Part shown: positions 8,083 through 21,315 of the stretch, piece by piece
Layout of the letters: the number at the start of each line of letters is the position of its first letter
How positions within the stretch are numbered: the stretch's first letter is position 1
Assembly: GCA_025359105.1 (NCBI GenBank)
Contig: JANYHK010000067.1
Coordinates: 27,263 to 91,262 of the forward strand
Direction: 5' to 3'
Origin: Myxococcales bacterium
GTDB lineage: Bacteria; Myxococcota_A; Polyangia; Polyangiales; Polyangiaceae
Length of the DNA: 64,000 nucleotides
Position numbers and translations under genes: made by a program
The notes under the pieces: model-generated
The model's database searches: none
What the model saw: only the letters and a program-made list of their open reading frames with translations
What the model was told of the DNA's origin: nothing

Positions 8083-9617
8083 AGCGCGAGACGAACGAGC
8101 ACATCGTCATCGTAGGGACCGGGTTCTCGGGGCTCGGCATGGCCATCCGGCTCAAGCAGTCGGGTATCCATGACTTCACGATCCTCGAGCAGGCCAGCGG
8201 CATCGGCGGGACGTGGCGCGCGAACCACTACCCGGGCGCCGCGTGCGACGTCGAGTCGAACCTCTACTCGTTCTCGTTCGAGCCGAACCCGGCCTGGTCG
8301 CGCACGTTTGCGCCGCAGAAGGAGATCCTCGCGTACCTCGAGCGCTGCGTGGAGAAGTACGGCCTGGGTGCCCACATTCGCCTCGACTCCGGCGTCACCG
8401 CCGCGCGGTGGGACGAGGACAGCAGCGAATGGATCATCGACACCGCGAAGGGCGAGACGCTCCGCGCGCGCGTCCTCGTGTCGGGCAGCGGTGGTCTTAC
8501 CAAGCCGGTCCTGCCCGATATCCCCGGCCTCGCGTCGTTCGGGGGAGAGACGTTCCACTCCGCGCAATGGGACGACGCGTGCGCGCTCGACGGCAAGCGC
8601 GTCGCGGTCATCGGCACCGGGGCCAGCGCGATCCAGATCGTGCCCGAAATCGCCAAGCGCGCCCTTCACCTCGCGGTCTTCCAGCGCACCGCGCCCTGGA
8701 TCATGCCGAAGGCCGACCGCCCGTTCACCGACGCCGAGCGCGCGCGGTTCGAGGCGCGCCCGCTCTCGCAGAAGCTCTCCCGCGCGGCCATCTACGCGCG
8801 CAACGAGATCGTCGCGCTCGGGTTCCTCGGCAACCAGACGATGATGCGCCTCGGCGAGGCGCAAGCGACCAAGTACCTCCACCGCAAGGTGCAGGATCCG
8901 GTGCTGCGCAAGAAGCTGACGCCGACGTTTCGCCTGGGCTGCAAGCGCGTCCTGCTCACCAACGATTACTTTCCGGCGCTCCAGCGCAAGAACGTCGAGC
9001 TCGTCACCGATCCCATCGAACGCATCGAGCAGGGCGGTGTGCTCACCCGGGGGGGCGTGAAGCACGCCGTCGACACGCTCGTCCTCGCGACCGGCTTCGT
9101 CGCCGCCGAGCAGATGGCCCCCTTCGACCTGCGCGGGCGCGGAGGCCGCCATCTGAACGACGCGTGGAAGGACGGCTGCGAGGCCTACCTCGGCACGACG
9201 GTGGCGGGCTTCCCCAACTTCTTCATCGTCTTCGGCCCCAACACGGCGCTCGGGCACTCGTCGATGATCTACATGATCGAGTCGCAGATCGCGTACGTGC
9301 TCGACGCCATCAAGACGATGCGCGCGAAGGGGTGGAGCGCTGTCGACGTGAAGCCGGAGGTGCTCCGCGCCTACAACGAGCAGCTCCAGACGCGCTTCGG
9401 CGGGACGGTGTGGTCGAGCGGGTGCGCGAGCTGGTACCGCACGAAGAGCGGCCGCAACACCACGCTGTGGCCGAGCTTCACGTTCGAGTTTCGCTGGAAG
9501 ACGCGCAAGTTCGACGCGGAGAAGTACGACGTCGTGACCGACGGCGCGCGCCGTCAGCGGCAGGCGCCGACGACCCCGTCGTTGGGTGCAGCTTCGCGTA
9601 GCGACGTCCACGCGTAG
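8079..9617 (+). CDS. Flavin-containing monooxygenase, Baeyer-Villiger type
   Basis: 512 residues. The FAD-binding VGTGFSGLG opens the protein, the Baeyer-Villiger fingerprint FGGETFHSAQWD follows at about residues 157-168, and the second Rossmann motif VIGTGASAIQ binds NADPH. These enzymes insert oxygen next to a ketone to give an ester or lactone. The gene overlaps the upstream hydrolase gene by four bases. A plausible local sequence of steps is alcohol to ketone (SDR), ketone to ester (this enzyme), then ester cleavage; the last step is inference. Confidence 0.92.
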   Translation: MKRETNEHIVIVGTGFSGLGMAIRLKQSGIHDFTILEQASGIGGTWRANHYPGAACDVESNLYSFSFEPNPAWSRTFAPQKEILAYLERCVEKYGLGAHIRLDSGVTAARWDEDSSEWIIDTAKGETLRARVLVSGSGGLTKPVLPDIPGLASFGGETFHSAQWDDACALDGKRVAVIGTGASAIQIVPEIAKRALHLAVFQRTAPWIMPKADRPFTDAERARFEARPLSQKLSRAAIYARNEIVALGFLGNQTMMRLGEAQATKYLHRKVQDPVLRKKLTPTFRLGCKRVLLTNDYFPALQRKNVELVTDPIERIEQGGVLTRGGVKHAVDTLVLATGFVAAEQMAPFDLRGRGGRHLNDAWKDGCEAYLGTTVAGFPNFFIVFGPNTALGHSSMIYMIESQIAYVLDAIKTMRAKGWSAVDVKPEVLRAYNEQLQTRFGGTVWSSGCASWYRTKSGRNTTLWPSFTFEFRWKTRKFDAEKYDVVTDGARRQRQAPTTPSLGAASRSDVHA

Positions 9618-9661
9618 ACCGTCGCCCTCTTCGACGCCTCAGGACGGAAGAAGTTGCAGCT

Positions 9662-11083
9662 CTACCGCTCGACGGCCATCAAAAGAGCCGTGAGCAGATC
9701 CGCTTGCTCGCGGGCGGCGAAATCCTTCTTGTCGGTCGCGAACGCGGCCATCGAGCGCGCGTGCAGCTGCGCCAGCCGGCGGAGGCCGCCCGTGCGGATG
9801 ACGCCCTCGCCGGCGAACGCGGCGTCGAGGCGCTTCAGCGCGGCGAGCGCGGAGGCGTACGCGATCACGTCGCCGTGGCGCGACTCGGCGATGCGCTCGA
9901 TATCGTCGTCGTACATACACGGAACGTCGGCGACGAACTCGCGTGGAATGCCGCGCGTCACGTCGTCCACGTGCGCCGTCACGCGGAACGAGAACGGCTC
10001 GCCGGGGACCCACGGCGGGACGGTGACGCGCACGACCTCGGTGCGCGACTCGCCGGCGTGCACGTCACCGAGCGAGAGCTCGCCCGACTCGAGGTGCCAC
10101 ATCACGTCGCCGCCCGACGCCTCGAGGACGTGCGACGGCGCGGGCGTCCCCTCGAAGGAGAGCGTCACCCCGCGAAAGACGAGGAGCCCGGCCGGCGGCA
10201 CCGCGTCGCGAACCGCGCGCTCGCGCTGCGCCAGGTCGGGATCGGAGCTGGAGCCGCCGAGGCCGCTCGTGCCGATCTCGAGGATCGCCGAGTCGTCGCC
10301 GCGTGGGCCCGCCGCGACGGCCGAGACGATCGATTTCTCGCGCATGAGGCGCGTGAGCTCGTTTCGCACGTCGTCTCCGTGAACCGACGCGCCCGGCGTC
10401 GTCGTCAGAACCAGCACGCGCCGCGCTCCCTGCACCCCGAACGCGGCGCTCGCCGAACGCAGGGCGGTCGCGAGGGTCACCGGGCCGCGGCGGGCGGTGA
10501 GACGCTTCTCGATCGCGGCGCGCACCATCGAGCGGTGGGTGGCGGGCATCGGCGGCACGATGGCGCTGCCGCCATGCATGTCCACGATCGCGACGCGGTC
10601 GCGGGCGGAGAGCTGCTCCATGGCCACGTCGGCGAGGCGCGCGAGCTCGGGCCCGTCGTCGATCACGATGGCGACGTTCTCGCCGAACCGCGCCGTCCCC
10701 TCCGCGGCGGGGGCGATGACGTCGATGCGCACGAGCACCTCGCCGCCCCACGACGGAACGCGCGTGTCGCTGGGGCGAAGGACGATGTTGAGCCCGTCGG
10801 TGGTGACGATCGTGGGACTGCTCGTCCTGGTGAAGCGACCGTTCTGGGGCAGAATGAACCCTATCGGGGCGCGCCAGGGCTCGTTCGGATCCCGCACGAC
10901 GAGGCGCTCGGGGACGTCGTCGGTGTCGTGGTACTCGAGGCCGTTCGCCGTGACGATCTGCGCTCCGTGCGCGCCGTTCTCGGGAAAAACCAGGGTTCCG
11001 TCGCGCGCCAGGAACGGCCGCTCGCACGCGCACGCGAAGATCGCGAGCGCGAGGAGCAGGCATCGTCCGAGCGCGGGGTGCAT
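9662..11083 (-). CDS. Lipoprotein with von Willebrand factor A-like domain
   Basis: 473 residues. The N-terminal signal ends in a lipobox-like IFAC/ACAC, suggesting a lipoprotein. The middle (about residues 150-270) has a VWA-like pattern, with VAIVIDDGPELARLADVAME in place of the DxSxS strand, and later VLVLTTTPGASVHGDD. The MIDAS Ser residues are not obvious. The C-terminal third is helical. The start ATG lies six bases after a TAGGAT -10 candidate. Its role is unknown; VWA lipoproteins often bind partners or matrix. Confidence 0.7.
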   Translation of the reverse strand: MHPALGRCLLLALAIFACACERPFLARDGTLVFPENGAHGAQIVTANGLEYHDTDDVPERLVVRDPNEPWRAPIGFILPQNGRFTRTSSPTIVTTDGLNIVLRPSDTRVPSWGGEVLVRIDVIAPAAEGTARFGENVAIVIDDGPELARLADVAMEQLSARDRVAIVDMHGGSAIVPPMPATHRSMVRAAIEKRLTARRGPVTLATALRSASAAFGVQGARRVLVLTTTPGASVHGDDVRNELTRLMREKSIVSAVAAGPRGDDSAILEIGTSGLGGSSSDPDLAQRERAVRDAVPPAGLLVFRGVTLSFEGTPAPSHVLEASGGDVMWHLESGELSLGDVHAGESRTEVVRVTVPPWVPGEPFSFRVTAHVDDVTRGIPREFVADVPCMYDDDIERIAESRHGDVIAYASALAALKRLDAAFAGEGVIRTGGLRRLAQLHARSMAAFATDKKDFAAREQADLLTALLMAVER

Positions 11084-11089
11084 CTCTCC

Positions 11090-11095
11090 ATCCTA
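11090..11095 (-). promoter_or_regulatory. -10-like element TAGGAT before the VWA lipoprotein gene
   Basis: TAGGAT on the minus strand, followed by GGAGAG and then ATG at 11083. The six-base gap equals that at 6297, 6353, 28584, 32782 and 33866. I see no convincing -35. Confidence 0.4.
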
Positions 11096-11116
11096 CGATG
11101 CACGCGCCCTGCCGCT

Positions 11117-11142
11117 ACCCTGGGGCGTCTAGCCCCCAGGGT
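11117..11142 (-). terminator. Hairpin after the S41-like gene
   Basis: Perfect 9-bp arms ACCCTGGGG and CCCCAGGGT with an 8-base loop, between the S41-like stop and the next minus-strand gene. There is no U-run on the minus strand, so it may act as a Rho-assisted or pausing hairpin. Confidence 0.5.
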
Positions 11143-11149
11143 TCTTGGC

Positions 11150-11179
11150 GGTCGGGCTCGTGGTCGTGGTCGCGGTCGT
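11150..11179. repeat. GGTCGY hexamer array, short
   Basis: Five tandem hexamers: GGTCGG, GCTCGT, GGTCGT, GGTCGC, GGTCGT. Intergenic, just downstream of the S41-like gene. The unit is the same as in the longer array at 19674-19733. Confidence 0.7.
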
Positions 11180-11191
11180 GGGGCGCCGCGC

Positions 11192-12916
11192 TTACTTCGA
11201 CAGCTGCTGCGTGAGCGAGGCGTTGAACGCGGTGACGTACGCCAGGTAGCCCGCGCGGAAGTCCGCGAGCGTGTGGGAGTACGAGACGTCCGGCGTGACG
11301 CCGTTGTCCTCGATGATGCGTGACTCGGGGTACACGCCGGTCGGATCGTAGACCGTCCCGAGCCCGCGCGAGATGCTGAGCTGCCCCTGGGTGTTCGTGA
11401 GCGTCGCGACCTGCTCGACGTTGCCGCCGCCGCCCATCGTCCGCTGCCCGAAGAGCGGCGCCAACCCGTTCGCCTGAACGAGGAGCGGCACGAAGTCCGC
11501 GCACGAGACCGAGAGCTCGTCGGTCAACATCATGAAGGGCTTGGTCCAGTGCGCGGCGTCGGGATCGAGCGTCGGCGTGGCCGTGAACATCGGGAGCGGC
11601 ACCGAGAGCGGCTTCTTCGCGCTGTACGCGTCGTCGACGAGGTGCGCGTCCTTCATGAACACCGCGACGAGCGGATCGTTCGGGTCGGACTGGGCGACCT
11701 GGTTCGACGCGTCGGCAAAGCTCTGGATCCAGAGCCGGTCGCCGTGCATCTGCTGAACCATGCTGTTCACGGTCTTCGGCGCGAGCAGCGACACGACGCC
11801 GAACGCGAAGGCGACCGAGCCGCCGGGGTTGTGGGTCTCGTCGACCACGAGCGCGTCGACCTGGGACTGCTGCTCGTCGAAGAGGGCGCGGATGTAGTTG
11901 AGCGCCGCGCCGCCGTCGGCCGGCGTGTAGTCGGGGAGGCGGAAGAGGAGGACCTTCTTGCCGTTCAGCGTGTAGGTCGCCGCGAAGTAGTCGATCTGCG
12001 CCGCCACGTCGGGGGTGAGGCCGAACTTGGCGAGCGCCACCGCGCTGGGCTTCACTTCGGCCGTGATCCCGAGGGACGCCTTCACTGCGTCCGTCATGAA
12101 GAAGGGAACCCGCGCGCCCATCTTGCCGAGCTCCTCCCTCGTGACCTCCGCCGTCAGCGACGAGGCCGCCGTCATCGTGCGGGGGCCCGACTTGCCGGCC
12201 TGCGGCGGCGGCGGGAGCGGCGGGAGGAGGTGCGGAGCCTCGGCCCACGCGACGATCCCGTCGCGCTCGACGCCGTCGGCGCCACGCAGGCGCAGCTTCG
12301 CGGGCGCGCCGTTCTTGATGCCCTTCGAGAGGTACACCGACCGCGACGTCAGCCGCGCCGCGGCGATGTGCGCGGAGGAGAGCGCGTTCGGCGTCCCGAC
12401 GTACTTGAGGAACCCCGCTGCGAGGTCCTTCGGCGACTTGCCGTCGATCGCGAGCAGCTCGTCGCCGACCTTGACCTGATCGCCCGCCGCCGCGCCGACG
12501 CGGTAGACGACGAACGTGTCCTCGACCGGCATCACCCCGAGCGGGATCCGGAACGCGTGTGAGTTGTCGTTCACGAGCTCCATCGACAGCGACACGTGCG
12601 CGTCCTGGAAGCGTGAGATGAACTCCTGGAAGATCCCGCGGTACTGCGCCTCGGTCCGCGCGCGCTGCACACGCGACCGGTAGTCGCTCACCAGCGCGTC
12701 GTACTTGAAGCCGTACTTCTTCTCCTTGCGGACCATCGCGCCGTACAGGCCGCGGAACGACGCCGTGATCTGATCGAAGTCGGCGAGCGCCTCCGCGTTC
12801 GAGATGCCGCGGAGCTCGCTCTCGTCGGTCCCGTCACTCTGCGAATCCGAGGAGCCACACGCCGCCACGGCGAAGGCGAGACCAACTGCAGCGAGGGGCG
12901 TCGAGAAGAGCTTCAT
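11192..12916 (-). CDS. S41 family peptidase-like lipoprotein
   Basis: 574 residues with a clear lipoprotein signal (lipobox VAAC at about residue 20). An N-terminal helical region is followed by a PDZ-like segment (GDELLAIDGKSPKDLA) and the S41 core with VDETHNPGGS (family LDxRxNxGG) and LTDELSVSCADF, where the Ser of SCAD aligns with the catalytic serine. C-terminal processing-type peptidases cut extracytoplasmic proteins. The insertion containing a proline-rich LLPPLPPPP turn is unusual. The gene has a weak AAGGA ribosome site. Confidence 0.82.
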   Translation of the reverse strand: MKLFSTPLAAVGLAFAVAACGSSDSQSDGTDESELRGISNAEALADFDQITASFRGLYGAMVRKEKKYGFKYDALVSDYRSRVQRARTEAQYRGIFQEFISRFQDAHVSLSMELVNDNSHAFRIPLGVMPVEDTFVVYRVGAAAGDQVKVGDELLAIDGKSPKDLAAGFLKYVGTPNALSSAHIAAARLTSRSVYLSKGIKNGAPAKLRLRGADGVERDGIVAWAEAPHLLPPLPPPPQAGKSGPRTMTAASSLTAEVTREELGKMGARVPFFMTDAVKASLGITAEVKPSAVALAKFGLTPDVAAQIDYFAATYTLNGKKVLLFRLPDYTPADGGAALNYIRALFDEQQSQVDALVVDETHNPGGSVAFAFGVVSLLAPKTVNSMVQQMHGDRLWIQSFADASNQVAQSDPNDPLVAVFMKDAHLVDDAYSAKKPLSVPLPMFTATPTLDPDAAHWTKPFMMLTDELSVSCADFVPLLVQANGLAPLFGQRTMGGGGNVEQVATLTNTQGQLSISRGLGTVYDPTGVYPESRIIEDNGVTPDVSYSHTLADFRAGYLAYVTAFNASLTQQLSK

Positions 12917-13105
12917 GGGCGGGTCCTTTTTGCCGAGGAGCGCTGCCCGGCTTGTTCCGGTGTGCCCCTAGCTGGCGAAGGGTGAGTGCTTGCCTCACAA
13001 AGGCGCCGCGCGCCATGTCCACCTGGGCAAGCGGCCTTCTTTTCTTGGACAGCCGCGCGCCCAGGACGGAATGTTCCGCTCCCGCGGCTCGAGCCTTGTC
13101 CGGGC

Positions 13106-17053
<3,948 letters not shown>

Positions 17054-17143
17054 AGCGCCCCGATTTCCCCGAAATTCCAGCTCAATGTGTAGTCCAAGCT
17101 GGTGGAAAAGGTACCACTTTCGTACCGGAGCGCTGCGGCGGTC

Positions 17144-19585
17144 TCAGCGGACGGGGCGGGCGTCGGGCCGGGGGAGCGGCCGCGCGGGGCGTGTGATCCA
17201 GATGGGGTTGGTGAAGGCCATCGGCGTCACCGGCATGAAGGGCAGGATGTCGTCCATCGCGCGGGAGCCGCGGGCGATGATCATCATCCAGGTGCTGTCG
17301 GGGCCGACGGGGACCGAGAGCTGACCGTCGAAGCGAATCGTGCGCGCCTGCGCTTCGTCGAGCGAGCCGGCCTCGGCGCCGAGAACGCTCGGGCGGGTTG
17401 CGATCGGGATCTTCTGCACCTCGCGGCCGCCGACGATGACCTCGACCGAGGTGACGTCGATCCACGGCGCGGCGCGGATCGTCACGTGCGCAGGGACGAG
17501 CTCGTCGGTCGTCTCGATCTCGTCGCCTGGACGCGCGCCGCGCACCTCGACGTCGAGGATGGGGCCGCTGGTGACCGACGCGTGCCCCTTCTTCACGGCG
17601 GCGACGACCGCGGCCGTGTCGATCGGCGCGCCTGTGTCGCCCGCGGCGGCGTCCCCGACGCGCGCCATCGTGCGCGGGTAGCCGGCCCAGTTGAACTGGA
17701 TGCGGTGCGAGTCGCTGCTGCCCGTCGCCGCGTAGCGATGCCCGAGGTTCAGGAGCGCGTAGAAGTCCTTGAGCACGGCGTCGACGCGGTACGGGCGCCC
17801 GGCGTCGTAGCCGCTATACACCTCGATCGCGTCGAAATCGGTGCGCATGCGCGGCGGCGGCGCCGGAGACTGCGGGCTCCACTGGAAGATCTCGAAGTAG
17901 CCGATCGCCTGCGGCAAGCGCGGGTGATTGACGACGAGGACGCGGTTGGGATCGCCGCGACGCGCGGCCGCGAAGATCGCACCCACGCTGGTGCCGCGGT
18001 AGGGCGGCGCGGGGCCGGGCGGGTACGGGAAGACGCCGAAGTGGCCGAAGCGCGGATTGAACGTCGTCACCTCGACGCCGGGGACCCACGCGAGCTTGTT
18101 CGTCAGATCCTGCGTCTCGAGCGCCGGGCCGTAGTCGCCGACCAGGTTGTGCTCGCTCGGCACCGCGAAGTCGACGCCGGCGGCGACGAGCGACAGCACG
18201 CGATCTTCGGGCGAGACCGGACTGTCGAAGCTCGGGCGCGCGTGCACGTGGAGATCGCAGCCGACGACGCCGGGCGTCGGAACGACGTGCCGAAGCACGA
18301 GGTCGGTGGACGCGCTGTGTCCGCCGGTGATCTCGACGGTCTTTGCGTCGATCGACCACTCGATGCCCTTGGTCGCTGCGACGCGGTAGCGGCCGGCGGG
18401 GAGCGGCGTCGTGACGTCGCCGCGCAGCGAGTCGACGAGCGGCCCGGCTCCCGACGCGCGGAAGTCGGGGCCGAAGCTCGGGTCGAGCGTCCCGTCGATG
18501 CCGTGCACGATGACGCGCGCGGTGAGCGGCGCGCCGGTGTCGGCGTCGGTGACGCGCAGCGCGAGCTCGCCGCCGGGCGAGACGTCGAGACGAAGCTCCC
18601 ACGGCAGCCCCGGCGTGTACGTGATGGGCGCGCTCGTGCGCGTGGCGTCGAGCGCGGCGTACCACTGCGTGACGGTCGTGGGCACGTCGACGTCGAAGCG
18701 ACCGCCTGCCTCGGTGTGCACGCGCACACGCGGCGCGCCTTCGGCGTCGAGGCCGAACACCTGCGCGCGGTCGGTCGTGCCCGTCACGATGCCGCGCACG
18801 TGCGCGGTAGGCGTGTCCGTCGCGGCGAAGAGGCCGCGCCACACCGCGCCGCTCGACGCGCCGAGGAGCACGCGAAGACCGACCGTCGCCTCCTTGGTGC
18901 CGTCGAACTTCGCCTCCGCGCTCGTGACCGAGAGGCGCATCGGTGCCATGGGATCCTTGCCGCCGTCGTCGGCGACGAGCGCGACGTCGAGCGCGCCGCG
19001 CGCGGACGCGAAGCCGAGCGGGCGCGGGGCGGTGTCGAGGACGACGATGCCGCCCGTCGTCGTGCCGAGATCGGCGAGGTTGCCGATGCCGCTGACGAAC
19101 GCTGGGCGCCCGCCTGCCTCCGTCTCCATCCGGAGCGCCAAGGTGTGGGCGGTGGCGAGCGGGCCCCGCGGCACCATGTGCAGGTCGGCGATGAGCGCGT
19201 CGCTGTCGGGATCGACGTGCAGATCGAACAGCGCCCCCGCCTCCTCGCCGCCGAGGGAGACCGGGATCGCCGCGCCGAACGAACCCTTCTCCGACGCATG
19301 GAGATCCTGCCGGCCGATCGACAGCGGGCGCGCCGTTCCGTTGACGACGACGAAGAGCGTGATGTCACGCCCGACCGACTCGTCGCGGCTGCGAAGCGTG
19401 ACGGTGCCGCGCGCGCCGTGCAGCGTGAACGAGCTCGCGCGGCCGCCGAGGAGGGTGCCGGCGCCCGCGCGCTTCAGGCCGAGCTCGGGGAGGCGCGCGC
19501 GACGCTGCGGCGCGCTCGCGGCGACCGTGAACGCGATACCGCCGACGAAGAGCCCGGCGTAGAGGAGGTGCAGCGACCTCGTCAC
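17144..19585 (-). CDS. CehA/McbA-type metallohydrolase with PHP domain, exported
   Basis: 813 residues. An N-terminal membrane or signal segment (LLYAGLFVGGIAFTVAASA) is followed by about 400 residues of beta-rich domains. The PHP-type catalytic part begins with DLHVHARPSFDSP and continues with PSEHNLVGDYGP, VNHPRL and SSDSHRIQ, all expected metal ligands. CehA/McbA proteins hydrolyse carbamate or phosphate-type esters, but the substrate here is unknown. The start is GTG, nine bases after a TAGGCT -10 candidate. It is convergent with nothing and lies downstream of the hexamer array region. Confidence 0.8.
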   Translation of the reverse strand: MTRSLHLLYAGLFVGGIAFTVAASAPQRRARLPELGLKRAGAGTLLGGRASSFTLHGARGTVTLRSRDESVGRDITLFVVVNGTARPLSIGRQDLHASEKGSFGAAIPVSLGGEEAGALFDLHVDPDSDALIADLHMVPRGPLATAHTLALRMETEAGGRPAFVSGIGNLADLGTTTGGIVVLDTAPRPLGFASARGALDVALVADDGGKDPMAPMRLSVTSAEAKFDGTKEATVGLRVLLGASSGAVWRGLFAATDTPTAHVRGIVTGTTDRAQVFGLDAEGAPRVRVHTEAGGRFDVDVPTTVTQWYAALDATRTSAPITYTPGLPWELRLDVSPGGELALRVTDADTGAPLTARVIVHGIDGTLDPSFGPDFRASGAGPLVDSLRGDVTTPLPAGRYRVAATKGIEWSIDAKTVEITGGHSASTDLVLRHVVPTPGVVGCDLHVHARPSFDSPVSPEDRVLSLVAAGVDFAVPSEHNLVGDYGPALETQDLTNKLAWVPGVEVTTFNPRFGHFGVFPYPPGPAPPYRGTSVGAIFAAARRGDPNRVLVVNHPRLPQAIGYFEIFQWSPQSPAPPPRMRTDFDAIEVYSGYDAGRPYRVDAVLKDFYALLNLGHRYAATGSSDSHRIQFNWAGYPRTMARVGDAAAGDTGAPIDTAAVVAAVKKGHASVTSGPILDVEVRGARPGDEIETTDELVPAHVTIRAAPWIDVTSVEVIVGGREVQKIPIATRPSVLGAEAGSLDEAQARTIRFDGQLSVPVGPDSTWMMIIARGSRAMDDILPFMPVTPMAFTNPIWITRPARPLPRPDARPVR

Positions 19586-19673
19586 CTTCGTGCAAGCCTA
19601 TCCGATAAGGCCGCTGCCACGCGAGATCGTGACGCGGCCGGGCGCGGGGAGATACGGTCCGGACCTTGCCCCG

Positions 19674-19733
19674 GGTCGTGGTCGTGGTCGCGGTCGTGGT
19701 CGCGGTCGCGGTCGCGGTCGCGGTCGCGGTCGT
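19674..19733. repeat. GGTCGY hexamer array, ten units
   Basis: Exactly ten tandem units of GGTCGT or GGTCGC (T,T,C,T,C,C,C,C,C,T at the last base). It sits between divergent genes and ends one base before a TGCTAGAAC extended -10 element, so it occupies the -35 region of the next promoter. Confidence 0.95.
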
Positions 19734-19742
19734 GTGCTAGAA
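19734..19742 (+). promoter_or_regulatory. Extended -10 candidate before the exported barrel-like protein
   Basis: The bases around 19734-19742 read GTGCTAGAAC, giving an extended TGC-TAGAAC match. The start ATG is at 19766 with AAAGG upstream, so a 15-20 base leader is expected. No -35 consensus is present; the hexamer array takes that place. Confidence 0.4.
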
Positions 19743-19765
19743 CGCGTCTATAAAGAAAGGCGCTC

Positions 19766-20806
19766 ATGCGACCTCTCCTTCCCCTCCTTCGACTCCTCCT
19801 CGCCGCCCTCGTCCTCCTCGTCCCAGCCCGTGCCCTCGCGGACAAGGTCGCTGTCCTCCCCTTCACCAGCGTCGGTCAGACTCCGAGCCCCGACCTCGCA
19901 TCCGCCCGCGACGCGACCAAGTCGGCGGCGCTCGCCAAGGGTCACCTTCTCGCGAGCGACTCCGAGATGCTCGCCGCGCAGATGTCCACGAAGGACGGCG
20001 CACCCGACACCCGCGAGGAGTACCGCGCGGCCGGACGCGCCAGCAGCTCGCAGTGGACCGTGGCGGGTCGCGTCGCGCCGCGCGAGGGTGGCTACCGGCT
20101 CGAGGTCGAGGCGTGCCAGGTCGACTCCGGGCGCGTCGAGTCGCTCGCGCGCGACATCGAGCCGTCGCAGGCGACGAGCGAGATCGCCGAGATGCTCGCG
20201 CTTCTCCTGCGGCCCGAGGGAATCGGCAACGCCGACATCCCCTGGCAACACGGGCAACCCAAGCCGCCCACGCCGCCGCCGCCAACCCCCAAACCGCCGG
20301 AGCCACCGCCAACGCCGCCACCTCCCCCTCCGCCGCCCGCCGTGAAGCACGCGTACGCGGAAGGTCACCCGCTCTCGCTGGGACTCGGCGTCGCGTTGAC
20401 GAGCGCGGTCTCGCGGCCGAAGAACGCATCCGGTTCGCCTACGGCCGTCTCGGTCGAGGCGAGCGGCGGCTATGCGCTCGACGCGGTGCCGGGGCTCGAG
20501 CTGCGCGGGGACTTCGCCGGTTCGGTCGCCGGGCCCGGGTCCATCTTCTTCGACGCCGGCGCGCGCTACGCGATTCCGGTCGTCCCGACGGCGCGCCTGT
20601 TCGTCGGACCCGAAGCCACGATCGGCGCTTTTTTTCCGACGGGTGGCGACAAGACCGCGCGCTTCTACGCGCGCGGCTCGGCGTTCGTCGCGCTCGGCAT
20701 CGGCGCGCGCGCGCAGGTGGAGCTCAGCGGCGACATCGCGCCGGTGCTCGGCTCGTCCACGCTCGTGCTCGCTGGCGGCACGCTGCGCGGGCTCGTTCGC
20801 TTCTGA
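19766..20806 (+). CDS. Exported protein with CsgG/TolB-like N-domain, proline hinge and outer-membrane-like C-domain
   Basis: 346 residues. The signal peptide ends ALA-DKV. The exported part starts DKVAVLPF, a pattern common in CsgG/TolB-N-like domains. A proline-rich hinge (about residues 165-192) links to a C-terminal region of alternating beta strands that ends LRGLVRF, with terminal Phe as in outer-membrane barrels. I do not recognise the family further. The stop overlaps the tsaE start (TGATG), so the two are probably co-transcribed, although the functions look unrelated. Confidence 0.72.
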   Translation: MRPLLPLLRLLLAALVLLVPARALADKVAVLPFTSVGQTPSPDLASARDATKSAALAKGHLLASDSEMLAAQMSTKDGAPDTREEYRAAGRASSSQWTVAGRVAPREGGYRLEVEACQVDSGRVESLARDIEPSQATSEIAEMLALLLRPEGIGNADIPWQHGQPKPPTPPPPTPKPPEPPPTPPPPPPPPAVKHAYAEGHPLSLGLGVALTSAVSRPKNASGSPTAVSVEASGGYALDAVPGLELRGDFAGSVAGPGSIFFDAGARYAIPVVPTARLFVGPEATIGAFFPTGGDKTARFYARGSAFVALGIGARAQVELSGDIAPVLGSSTLVLAGGTLRGLVRF

Positions 20807-21261
20807 TGCTCCTTGCGACGCCCGAGGAGACCGATGCCCTCGGTCGTCGCATCGCCGCGTGCCTCGAGCCCGGCGATCTCGTGCTCCTCTCCGGCGGCCT
20901 CGGCGCGGGCAAGACCCACCTCGCCCGCGCCATCGCGCACGCGCTCGGCGTACCCGAGGACGAGCCCGTGACGAGCCCCACGTTCACGCTCGTGCAGGAG
21001 TACCAGGGGACCGCGTCGGCGCTCGTCCACGCAGATCTCTACCGCCTGCTCGACTCCGCCGCGGGACTCGACGTGGAGATCGCGCGCCTCGGCCTCCGCG
21101 AGCGGCGCGCCGAAGGCGCCATTCTGCTCGTCGAGTGGGGCGAAGACGCCGCGACCGCGCTCGGAGGCGAGGCCGACCTCGTCGTCGCGCTGGCGCCACG
21201 TGGCGAGACGAGCCGCGAGGCGACGCTGAGCGGCCCTCGATCGGAGCGAGTCCGCGACTAA
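20806..21261 (+). CDS. tsaE: tRNA threonylcarbamoyladenosine biosynthesis ATPase TsaE
   Basis: 151 residues, normal for TsaE. Walker [13 protein letters not shown], then [18 protein letters not shown] and LLVEWGED, all family hallmarks. It works with TsaB and TsaD in the t6A modification of ANN-decoding tRNAs. The ATG at 20806 shares a base with the upstream TGA, indicating translational coupling. No tsaB or tsaD is in the window. Confidence 0.95.
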   Translation: MLLATPEETDALGRRIAACLEPGDLVLLSGGLGAGKTHLARAIAHALGVPEDEPVTSPTFTLVQEYQGTASALVHADLYRLLDSAAGLDVEIARLGLRERRAEGAILLVEWGEDAATALGGEADLVVALAPRGETSREATLSGPRSERVRD

Positions 21262-21267
21262 GACCAC

Positions 21268-21311
21268 GACCGCAACGCCCGCGACGCAACGCCCGCGACC
21301 GCAACGCCCGC
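21268..21311. repeat. Three tandem copies of a 14-15 bp GACCGCAACGCCCGC unit
   Basis: Units of 15, 14 and 15 bases between the convergent tsaE and lipoprotein genes, preceded by GACCAC. Read on the minus strand the units contain GGTC-type hexamers, so it may be a degenerate relative of the arrays at 11150 and 19674. Confidence 0.7.
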
Positions 21312-21315
21312 GACC

